64,000 nt of DNA from Ursus arctos (taxonomy: Eukaryota; Chordata; Mammalia; Carnivora; Ursidae), in the NCBI RefSeq assembly GCF_023065955.2, contig NW_026622874.1:23059772-23123771 (forward strand), given 5' to 3'. The stretch's first letter is position 1. Each line of letters starts with the position of its first letter. The position numbers were made by a program, and so were the translations under genes. Shown one piece after another: positions 57,301 to 64,000 of this stretch. Below the pieces are notes generated by a model that saw only the letters and a program-made list of their open reading frames with translations, did not search any database and was not told the DNA's origin.

Positions 57301-60300
57301 TGAGAGCCAAAATAATTTCCAATCTTCTATGTGCAAAACAAGCAAACGTAACTCAAATTGGGTGTTACTCCAAGGCAGTATCAGCAGTATCAAACAGAAA
57401 ATAATGGAAAAAGTAAAAAATCACTTCTCTTCAACTTGTAAACAGAAAATTGGAGCATACTGTAATAGGTAACAAACTGGTTTTACTTCAATTTCATTTT
57501 GAAATGTGAAAAATGCTTTTTCCCCATGACGGCAGGCAGGAATGGGGGGGGAGAACACACAGGGAGCCAAAAATCCTTAAGATTGTGCCTCACACGAGAA
57601 ATTCAAACAAATAAATGAAAAGCACACAAAGAGGTCTTCGGTTCAATTTCCAGAGAGTAGGTGGAAAATACAAAGTCTTCCATTGTTCAAATGTTGTGTT
57701 TTAGGAGGCGGTTTCTACATATCTATGAATATCAAACAAACAAAGCACATAAGCTAACAAGAAATTCTAAGACACTTACTACTGTCTTTCATCCACCACT
57801 GCCTCCTGAAAGACCCTGGGTCTGAGTCTCAGCCAGTCCATGGAGACCTTGACTGCAGGAAGGGGATAGGCATTGTAGGACTCCTCCTGAGACTTGTTTT
57901 GGAGAGGACACTTGCACAGGATGCCAAGAAAAGACACTCAAAGAAAAAATGTATTCAGAAAGCATAAGATATTTGAAACTATGTACCAGTCCAAATTAAA
58001 CTATCATTATGAGTCTTCTGCTATATCCTACTTAACACAAATACCTCACAGCTTTTTCCTAAAAATGCATTTTTTCCCATGTTAAAAATGTGACAGGGGT
58101 GCCTGGCTGGCTCAGTCAGTACAGCATGCAAGTCTTGATTTCAGGGTTGTGAGTCTGGGCCCCATGTTGGGTGTAGAGATTACTTAAAAATAAAATCTTA
58201 AAAAAAAAAAATGTTACAGGGGCGCCTGGGTGGCTCAGTCGGTTAAGCGTTTGCCTTCGGCTCAGGTCATGATCCCAGGGTCCTGGAATTGAGCGCCGCT
58301 CAGGCTACCTGCTCAGCGGAAAGCCTGCTTCTCTCTCTCTCCCTCTACTGCTCTCCCTGCTTGTGTGCTCACTCTCTCTCTCTGTCAAATAAATAAAATC
58401 TTAAAAAAAAAAAAAAGTTACAGGTATAGTTGATGAGGGGAATGTGAGTCAATAAAAGGATAGAACTTAGGGTTTAGGCCTCCTGATTCAATGTTAGAAA
58501 ATATAGGACACATTTTCATATGTCACTAGTACTCCGTTACAATGATGAAAATGCCTAAAATTATGCTTTCCAAAGAAGACAGCACAGAAAATTAAATGAT
58601 TTAATACTTACTAAAGAGGGCCAGCAACTGTGTCCAACACAGCTGCTCATCTTGGCTATAACTATGCTGCTCCGTTTCATTGCTGAAGTCACGAAGGTGA
58701 TGAAGTTGAAACAGGTTAATGACAGTGACGTGAACTAACTGCTGAGAGTTGAAAGCTTTTTGGAATAGCAGCCTCTGTAAAAGATGACAGAAATACTGCA
58801 TATATTATCAAGAACAGGAGCCACCTTCCACACAAGAATTAAACTGGTGGTTTATGAGGCAGACAGCAAGAACCTACTTTGGAACATAGGATAAATGATA
58901 TACTAAAACAATTAATAATGTGTTATAGGCAACTTCTACAAACTATAACACTGACATTTTCCCCTATTAGAAAAGCACATGCATGGTCTTCATCATCAAA
59001 TTTCTTTAATAACTGTGTGTTGTTCACAGCAACCTGCTAACCAGGCTATTATAAGAAAGAAATCACCTACCATGCTCTCAGCTGGTGGCCTCAACTTAAT
59101 CACCCTGCTACCTGAGCATCTGCAGTAATTTTAGCTTATTCTCATATAAAATAGCTTTCAAACACAAGTTCCTAACAAAGCTGATAGCTACTAGAGATGA
59201 TATCCTGGCTTCACCCTACATTTAACCCATAGCCAACCTCCTTCCCTCTCAGGAAATGCATACAAGTGGGGATTCACTGTCACTAGCCTTATGGTGGTAA
59301 ACATAACCTTACTTACAGTTCTACCAGCAGTGATGAGAGATCCCACCATCTCAGAAATTTAGAGCTGCCTTTGTCCAGCTCCAAAGATTTTTTTTCTATT
59401 TATATAAAGAATCTGAAATATCCAAAGTAAGTTTTATGATTCTATTAGCAAGGTCTTTTACATTATCATGGCAGAGAAGTACAATTCAATTCCGCTTAAA
59501 CTACTCTCTCTCTCAGACTCCTTGCCACCTGCCATTCCAGTGTGTACATCTAGAATGCTTATTCCTCTTCCAAAGGCATTTCTTCCCTTTCTTCAAAACA
59601 TCCTAAAATTGTATCTCTTCTTCAGATTTTATCCACAGAAGTTCTCCTTCAATCTCTACATCCAACCTTTTAGATAAACTGATCATTTAACACAAATATA
59701 TAATATTGGCATAAAATGAGAAATTAACTTGTATTTTTCAAAAAAGCATTTTTTCTTATGAGTAAAATTTAACAATATATCCATTAATCCACTGGCATTT
59801 TATTTTAGATGGCAATACCCAGTAGAAGATAATCACAGCCCTTTAAGGGATTTTCAAGTATATGCACAGAAGCATTAACGCGTATGAGTGCAGCCTAAGT
59901 ACTAGCAAATGATAATGTAAAATTTGACGAAAGCACAGACTTTGTATTGCTCTCCCTTCTATCTCCAAGAGCCTAGAAAAGTGTATGGTACACAGTAGGT
60001 ACTCAATAAGTACTTAGTGAAGGCATAAACCACACCTTTATGAGTAAATGTGTAACTATTTGGTTGAAATTTCATAAAATTTAGATTGTACTGCAGTAAG
60101 TAGAGCACCGCATCAGGAACAAAATCAGACCGGAACCGACACACTGTTACTCAAAGACACCTTCAAGAGCAGTTGAGGGATATACGGAGCTAAATTCCAT
60201 GACAAAACAGCACATAGGGAACATTTATAAAAAGCATCGAGCCTCATTTCCTAAACCCCAGGCCTGAAATCTTTCAATAAACCTCAACTTAGGAGCTAAC

Positions 60301-60771
60301 GATTGCTAGTTAGACAAACACACTGAGGCTCACATGTAGATGACACTAACGATCTGCACATGCTGTAGAAACACTCTAAATACTTACTCAACTCTGCTAA
60401 AAGTTCATTCCCACAACGTTCGTCTGAGGTTCAGAATGAGAAAAGTTTAATAGCTCTGCCTCACTTCAGAGTGCTGGAATGATACTTCAAAGTGTATTTA
60501 CAATTGCCCACATAACCCCCCCACAACTTTATATACAGAAATATATATTTAAAGGGTGCCTGGCTGGCTCAGTCAGTTAGTTAAGTGTCGGACTCTTGGC
60601 TTTGACTCAGATCATGATCTCAAGGTCCTGAGACTGAGCCCCAAACTGGACTCTGCCCTCAGTTGCTCAAGGTGGAGTCGCTTGTCCTGGCCCCTCCCCC
60701 CAGCTCAAGCACATGCATGTTCTCTCTCAAGTAAATAAATAAAATCTTAAAATACATATATCTATATGGAC

Positions 60772-60831
<60 letters not shown>

Positions 60832-63800
60832 TTGAAGAGAATATCAGTGTTTGAGGTTGAATCAAAGCAAAATGACTAGATTCTAGACCAGAATAACTTG
60901 CACAGAGAAGATCTCATTAAGGTAGGTTCCCCCTTTCTCCCCACTTAGGGAGTGTATCTTTCATAGACACAGAGCCAGGAGCAATGTCAAGAGGTCATCT
61001 GGTCCAATCCCCTGCTATTTTACAGAACTGTACCTAAACCATCCAAGAAAGATGGCTGTCAACCTGACTTTTAAGCTCTCAAAAGAGAATCCCCAGCAAC
61101 CCCCTATGGATCTCTTTTTTAAGATTTAAGATTTAATTTCAGTTCTGACCTCAGAAAACACAAAGATAAGTTATTTTAAAATAATCCTTCATATATCTGA
61201 ACACTTAAAATGAAACTATTTAGACTTGTTTGTTCTGTCCACGCAGAACAGCTTAGGATATAAAAATTAGCTGTTCCTTTCACGTACCCAACTCTATAAA
61301 TCATGGGCTAAAGGTTTAAACAGGCCATCAGAAGAAGCAGAAAACAGCAGGGGACTCTAGAAGCTTATTTTAAAACAAACTATTTCTATTAGTTATTTAG
61401 TATAATCTCTTGTACATAAAAAGTGTCAACTGCAAAATGATTATCTATAAAAACTACTTCACATTGACTCTATTTGGCTAATTTATCTCTCTTAAGTATC
61501 TAAGTTCTACAATCTCTGGAATGTGTTACTTTTATAATACTTATAAAACTGTAAGGCAGTTATAGACAATTCCCCAAGTATTTAGATACCCAGAAGTAAG
61601 CAAGAAATATAAAATGTTCTTTAGACTATCTTGTTCGCTATTGATCCTAGTGACTAAAAAGTGACTGACACAACAGGCAGTCAAATATTTGTTGAATAAA
61701 TGAATTAAAAATAGAGTTAATGTTTAATCTTGACTCCTCCCATATTTTATATATTATACATCTAAACTGCTAATTTAATATACTAATAAAAGATCATTTT
61801 CATATGAACAAAGGTTACTTAATTTTATCTCCTTCCACAAATTAGTAAAATATAGTCCTATTGAATGAAATTCTCATTCCCTTCCTTCAAACTACCACAA
61901 ATCCCGATGGATCAAAGCACAATGAGAATAAAGAACTAGGTTTGCAGAACGGAAATATTATTAAGTAGGTACCAGAATCCTACCTAAGAATATAAAAACC
62001 ATCAAAAGTAGTACTTTCAAAACTGAGAAAGAAAGGTGCTTGATCTGGGAAGGAAGGAGGGAAGGAGTTGTTTTTTCCCACTTTGGTACTTTCTGCCAAA
62101 TGGCAGCTACTTAGTGAAAACACTGCTGCTATGTTTCTCTATAGACAGTATCTCTGCTTAAACTGAGGGGATGCTGTATGCAAGAATTCCATATGCTTCA
62201 AATTTAATTTTTACCAACAGTTCACAGTTAAGTAATGACATGAAAACTAGAAATCAGCTTCCCCCAAATCTTATGCTTCCCGATTTAAACAAGACAAATA
62301 ATTCTATTTTTAAAATCTAACCTTAAACTGTTCTTCCAATTTCTCTCGAAGAGGGCTCAACTTTTCCAAGCTCTTACTCAGGTACACATGACCGTGGAAT
62401 TTAATAAAGGCCTTGATGAAGTCAGAAACACCCCATTTGGTTTTCACCTCATCCCGGCTGAAATGAAAGAAAAATTGTCATGAATCTTAAGCAGCAAAAT
62501 GGTTAACACCTCTTAACAGAGGTTTCAGTCTGCAAAAACACATTATTTGAGCAGCTGATACACAAGGAGAGGAGTCTGTATCTAACTTTTCATCTGCAAC
62601 ACACTCAGAGGAGTCACCGGCCTTCAGCACCCTATACTCCTCTACCACGAACAAATCAGACGCAGACTGCTCAAAACTCAGCAACGACTGCATGCAAAAC
62701 TATTAAAATATATCTGTGTTTTTAGAAATTAGGCAAACAGCAGAGAAACCCAGGTAACTGACTATAGCTCTTGCATGCCCAAATTTGACGGGAGAAGGCT
62801 ACCAGATTACAACTCCTCTTGGAAAAGTCAACCCTACCTTTCCAGTGCTTTAGAAAGTGCTTTTTGTAGATTAGTGGAGGCAGCTGGGAAAGGGAACTTC
62901 ACAGCGATGCTTCTGCAGTAGTAGAAAATTGTGGTCAGATGGTCTCCTTTGGAAGAAGCTAAGATAGCCAACTGATTATAAGGCTGACCTAGAGGAGAAA
63001 ATGAAGATTCTAATGTAACCCAAGATGCACAGTCTTGCTATCAGAATAGAGATGATCAGTTTTTAGACCTTTAAATTAATAATGGGGAGTATTTTATAAA
63101 GTAAATCTCATGACTACCTCATTACAAATGGGCATAATTTAAAATAGCACACTCCCACGACAGCCATATAATGTTTAGGTTAAAAAGCACATAATTCAGG
63201 AAGAGAGCGCTATATAAGACTTTAGAAAGGGCTAGCCAGCAAATCTTTTCAGCATTAGAGGCCTAGGAGTCTCTATCACCACTGTAGTGGGAAAGGAGCC
63301 ACAGACAATAAGAAACTGTACACACTGCCATTCCTGCTTCAAATGGGCTCCTTTAAGAATCAAGAATTTCAGTGTTGCTTAACAAGTATGACTTGCATCA
63401 CCAAACAAGAACCACTGCTAATTCTGATTCTGAGGTCATCAAAAGACAAAAGCCCTGTCTTTTAGGTAATAAAAAATAATTTTTCTAGTAAAGAAATAGT
63501 GGTATTAAGAGATCATTATTCTGTAAGTATTAAGGAAGCCAGAGTTGTTAAACAATTTTAGATCACATTAGGGGATATTCTACTTATACTAGTTTACTGA
63601 CAATGATAATCTTATTTTAAAAATTCATTTCTGGTTAGATAGAATATACAATTAAAAGAAAAAATATGACCAAAACTCCAAATCAATCAACACCAAATCC
63701 CCAAAACTCAATATCAAAACTCTGAAATCTTTTGCTTTCATAAAACTTGGAAGATGAGCCTTGAGTTATTTTCTATATTGTTATAAAGGACAAACTATCA

Positions 63801-63908
63801 CAGTCATCCATAAGTTGATGTAAGAGGCCCACTCACCATTAGAGGGGACAAGCTGAGCTGCATGCCTATAGTAGGACTCTGCCTGGCTGGTCTGGTTTCT
63901 GTATCGAG
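42268..63908 (-). CDS. SMG7: SMG7 (EST1C), nonsense-mediated mRNA decay factor; 18 3'-terminal coding exons, 5' part off the edge
   Basis: SMG7 binds phosphorylated UPF1, usually with SMG5, and brings in CCR4-NOT to deadenylate and decay mRNAs with premature stops. The eighteen exons give 1024 codons in one frame up to TGA at 42270-42268, every junction GT-AG. Seen here: the end of the 14-3-3-like domain (RYRNQTSQAESYYRHAAQL; this arginine region probably includes human R163, a phosphoserine contact), the following helical region, a basic stretch (RKTETKKCTLEKL), and a long proline/glutamine-rich C-terminus ending QRGQGTMNPPH, the region that recruits deadenylase. About 160 N-terminal residues and the promoter lie beyond 64000. 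No disabling change is seen. Confidence 0.97.
42382..42996 (-). other. SMG7 final intron
   Basis: AT-rich intron, no recognised repeat. Confidence 0.55.
42997..43142 (-). CDS. SMG7: SMG7 exon (…AMGGFGIDYLSATSSSESS…)
   Basis: Acceptor 'tcccttag', donor 'gtgagt'. Encodes MGGFGIDYLSATSSSESSWH then QASTPSGTWTGHGPSMEDSS and AVLMESLK. Part of the disordered C-terminal region. Confidence 0.97.
43263..43433 (-). CDS. SMG7: SMG7 exon (…HSTPASQSPHSSNPSS…)
   Basis: Acceptor 'gatttaatag', donor 'gtgaga'. Encodes HSTPASQSPHSSNPSSLPSS then PPTHNHNSVPFSNFGPIGTP and DNRDRRTADRWKTDKP. Ser/Pro-rich disordered region. Confidence 0.97.
43434..44111 (-). other. SMG7 intron
   Basis: AT-rich, nothing recognised. 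Confidence 0.5.
44112..44271 (-). CDS. SMG7: SMG7 exon (ERYPNNSVFNEVYGKN…)
   Basis: Acceptor 'tttctttcag', donor 'gtattg' (non-consensus beyond GT). Encodes ERYPNNSVFNEVYGKNLTAS then SKTELNPSLAPQETSLYSLF and EGTPWSPSLPASS. Confidence 0.96.
44272..44763 (-). other. SMG7 intron
   Basis: No repeat or gene recognised. Confidence 0.5.
44764..44844 (-). CDS. SMG7: SMG7 exon, 81 bases, phase 0-0 (KSLLEKPSELM…)
   Basis: Acceptor '...gggactgtgaag' and donor 'gtgggt'. Encodes KSLLEKPSELMSHSSSFLSL then TGFSLNQ. The acceptor is weak: the T-tract ends twelve bases before AG, and the AG follows GA. A frame-preserving exon with a weak acceptor could be spliced variably. Confidence 0.95.
44845..46812 (-). 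other. SMG7 intron (about 2 kb)
   Basis: Includes a small inverted MIR/L2-like patch (about 45415-45500) and an AAAAC run (45546-45570). No gene. Confidence 0.5.
46813..46962 (-). CDS. SMG7: SMG7 exon, 150 bases, phase 0-0, likely cassette (DTKGSPLLPPDLLKS…)
   Basis: Acceptor 'ctgtcactag', donor 'gtatgt'. Encodes DTKGSPLLPPDLLKSLAALE then EEEELIFSNPPDLYPALLGP and LASLPGRSLF. Exactly 50 codons, so both inclusion and skipping keep the frame. From memory, human isoforms differ at this segment; the length arithmetic of the human reference form also fits its omission. Confidence 0.93.
46963..47717 (-). other. SMG7 intron
   Basis: No repeat or gene recognised. Confidence 0.5.
47718..48089 (-). 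CDS. SMG7: SMG7 exon (YQQADASKQLWNPPQ…)
   Basis: Acceptor 'ctcttttttag', donor 'gtgtgt', phase 0-0, 124 codons. Encodes YQQADASKQLWNPPQVQGPL onward, GKIMPVKQPYYLQSQDPIKL, then ending RPEQDPVPRMPFE. Proline-rich C-terminal region. Confidence 0.97.
48090..48727 (-). other. SMG7 intron
   Basis: No recognised repeat; short GT-rich patch near 48315-48345. Confidence 0.5.
48728..49107 (-). CDS. SMG7: SMG7 exon (FPPPTYVIPPPVAFSMGSG…), Pro/Gln-rich
   Basis: Acceptor '...ctattttgaag', donor 'gtcagt'. Encodes FPPPTYVIPPPVAFSMGSGY, then long Q/P runs (SQQRPSGPGPMNQGPQQPQP) to SPPHHSGFQQ. Low-complexity, disordered; this type of region mediates deadenylase recruitment. Confidence 0.97.
49108..49594 (-). 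other. SMG7 intron
   Basis: AT-rich; nothing recognised. Confidence 0.5.
49595..49739 (-). CDS. SMG7: SMG7 exon (VKSQTELRKTPVSEARKT…)
   Basis: Acceptor 'ttggtcatag', donor 'gtaaat'. Encodes VKSQTELRKTPVSEARKTPV then TQTPSQASNSQFIPIHHPGA and FPPLPSRP. Basic, then proline-rich. Confidence 0.97.
49740..51574 (-). other. SMG7 intron (about 1.8 kb)
   Basis: AT-rich. A + strand open frame at 50526-50954 has no splice or family support and is not called. Confidence 0.5.
51575..52001 (-). CDS. SMG7: SMG7 largest exon (427 bases; LIQCENEVGKLLFITEIPE…)
   Basis: Acceptor 'tacttttttag', donor 'gtaagc'. Encodes LIQCENEVGKLLFITEIPEL, then ILEDPSEAKENLILQEPSMI, a charged middle and a lysine-rich end RKTETKKCTLEKLQETGKQS VAVQ. 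It covers the end of the helical region and the start of the disordered part. Confidence 0.97.
52002..52846 (-). other. SMG7 intron with an inverted MIR
   Basis: About 52240-52535 reads as an inverted MIR ('catttactgagcatgtctta', 'actagagctcagaaggacta', 'agtggcagaactagaaactt') split by about 110 unrelated bases. Confidence 0.5.
52847..52966 (-). CDS. SMG7: SMG7 exon (NLDFSKGHQGITGDKEG…)
   Basis: Acceptor 'tcaattttag', donor 'gtattt'. Encodes NLDFSKGHQGITGDKEGQQR then QIRQQRLISIGKWIADNQP. Part of the helical region after the 14-3-3-like domain. Confidence 0.97.
52967..55413 (-). other. SMG7 intron (about 2.4 kb)
   Basis: The part at about 53580-54840 has the look of an old LINE2-like mammalian repeat ('tccaggtgaatggtgataaa'). 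Otherwise nothing recognised; no coding support. Confidence 0.4.
55414..55474 (-). CDS. SMG7: SMG7 exon, 61 bases (TPLPEEFELQGFLALRPSF)
   Basis: Acceptor 'ctttctgtag', donor 'gtgggt'. Encodes TPLPEEFELQGFLALRPSF with split codons at both ends. Confidence 0.97.
55475..56701 (-). other. SMG7 intron with old repeats
   Basis: A MER5-like remnant lies at about 55790-55975 and an old L1 3'-end fragment at about 56010-56330 ('ggcagaatattatgcagcca', 'ggcacaaagctgtatctga'). Confidence 0.55.
56702..56772 (-). CDS. SMG7: SMG7 exon, 71 bases (IWPWLISLLNSFHPHEEDL…)
   Basis: Acceptor 'ttaatttacag', donor 'gtaagg'. Encodes IWPWLISLLNSFHPHEEDLS then STN. Confidence 0.97.
56773..57779 (-). other. SMG7 intron
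   Basis: AT-rich; a G-run at 57545-57551; no repeat recognised. Confidence 0.5.
57780..57936 (-). CDS. SMG7: SMG7 exon (SFLGILCKCPLQNKSQEES…)
   Basis: Acceptor 'tttctttgag', donor 'gtaagt'. Encodes SFLGILCKCPLQNKSQEESY then NAYPLPAVKVSMDWLRLRPR and VFQEAVVDERQ. Human has E where this has K (QNK). Confidence 0.96.
58096..58210 (+). mobile_element. Short CAN-SINE, first of a tandem pair
   Basis: 'ggggtgcctggctggctcag', 'tgttgggtgtagagattact', A-rich tail. Preceded by 'aaaaatgtgacagg' and followed by 'aaaaatgttacagg'. Confidence 0.93.
58219..58416 (+). mobile_element. CAN-SINE, second of a tandem pair
   Basis: Nearly consensus head 'ggggcgcctgggtggctcag', middle 'catgatcccagggtcctgga', tail 'aaataaataaaatctt' plus A-run, followed by 'gttacagg' again. 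Confidence 0.96.
58612..58774 (-). CDS. SMG7: SMG7 exon (RLLFQKAFNSQQLVHVTVI…)
   Basis: Acceptor 'tcttttacag', donor 'gtaagt'. Encodes RLLFQKAFNSQQLVHVTVIN then LFQLHHLRDFSNETEQHSYS and QDEQLCWTQLLALF. Helical region behind the 14-3-3-like domain. Confidence 0.97.
60554..60757 (+). mobile_element. CAN-SINE
   Basis: Head 'gggtgcctggctggctcagt', middle 'gatcatgatctcaaggtcct', tail 'gtaaataaataaaatctt'. It lies antisense in the SMG7 intron. Confidence 0.93.
60782..60828. repeat. (CA)n microsatellite
   Basis: About 23 uninterrupted AC units just after the SINE tail and a short TATA-rich stretch. Confidence 0.97.
62322..62457 (-). CDS. SMG7: SMG7 exon (RDEVKTKWGVSDFIKAFIK…)
   Basis: Acceptor 'tttcatttcag', donor 'gttaga' (non-consensus beyond GT). 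Encodes RDEVKTKWGVSDFIKAFIKF then HGHVYLSKSLEKLSPLREKL and EEQFK. Confidence 0.96.
62838..62988 (-). CDS. SMG7: SMG7 exon (QPYNQLAILASSKGDHLTT…)
   Basis: Acceptor 'tctcctctag', donor 'gtaggg'. Encodes QPYNQLAILASSKGDHLTTI then FYYCRSIAVKFPFPAASTNL and QKALSKALE. TPR-like helices of the 14-3-3-like domain. Confidence 0.97.
62989..63836 (-). other. SMG7 intron
   Basis: AT-rich; nothing recognised. Confidence 0.5.
63837..63908 (-). CDS. SMG7: SMG7 most 5' exon in the window (RYRNQTSQAESYYRHAAQL…)
   Basis: Acceptor 'tctcgtctcag', donor 'gtgagt'. Encodes (A)RYRNQTSQAESYYRHAAQL then VPSN. The RYR arginines lie where human R163 helps hold phosphoserine of UPF1 (assignment by counting back from the C-terminus). 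The preceding exons are outside the window. Confidence 0.97.
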
Positions 63909-64000
63909 CTGAGACGAGAAAAAACAAAATTTAGCTTAAAAACAAGCAAATGAATAAAAAACTAGTAGGGTAGTATTTCCAAAGCAACTATAGTTTTCAA

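Larger units (their letters stand above)
58775..62321 (-). other. SMG7 intron (about 3.5 kb)
   Basis: Holds one SINEC with an adjacent CA repeat (60554-60828) and otherwise AT-rich sequence without a recognised gene. Confidence 0.55.

Noticed and set aside
58219..58416. Possible tRNA genes at SINE heads
   Set aside because: The tRNA-like parts belong to CAN-SINEs with CT-rich bodies and A-rich tails, not to folded functional tRNAs.
60782..60828. Array-like repeats considered as CRISPR
   Set aside because: A dinucleotide microsatellite in a mammalian intron; no repeat-spacer structure anywhere in the window.

Overview
The window looks like nuclear DNA from a carnivoran mammal. The main evidence is about fifteen copies of the tRNA-Lys-derived CAN-SINE (SINEC) family, with the head motif 'ctgggtggctcagtcggtta', a TC-rich body and an A-rich tail. 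The sub-type with 'cagccagcgagagaggga' suggests an arctoid such as a bear or seal; that last step comes from memory of the family, not from a search. A carnivore-type LINE-1 3' end, mammalian-wide old repeats and split genes with GT-AG introns agree with this.

Two protein-coding genes can be read exon by exon, and they point towards each other. On the + strand is NCF2 (p67phox, cytosolic activator of the phagocyte NADPH oxidase): all 15 coding exons from the ATG at 10205 to the TAG at 38521-38523. The exons join in frame to 525 codons (human protein: 526). On the - strand is SMG7 (nonsense-mediated decay factor): the last 18 coding exons, from 63908 down to the TGA at 42270-42268. They give 1024 codons in one continuous frame; the first part of the N-terminal 14-3-3-like domain lies beyond the right edge. 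The likely poly(A) sites of the two genes are only about 100 to 150 bases apart, near 38.9-39.0 kb.

Layout: 1-2046, 3' half of a disabled LINE-1; 2047-about 10190, NCF2 5' flank rich in SINEs and old repeats, with a PU.1-like site near 9935; 10205-38523, NCF2 with GC-rich introns up to about 31.8 kb and AT-rich, SINE-rich introns after that; 38524-about 38905, NCF2 3' UTR; about 39015-42267, SMG7 3' UTR; 42268-64000, SMG7 exons in an AT-rich background.

The gene products work in separate pathways (oxidative burst; mRNA surveillance) and share only their tail-to-tail arrangement. I found no new multi-gene system. The most unusual structure is in NCF2 intron 13. An 81-base DNA-level copy of the end of intron 12 plus the start of exon 13 lies about 1.2 kb downstream, in direct orientation, between AT-rich inverted repeats. 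At several codons this dead copy is closer to the human protein than the working exon is.
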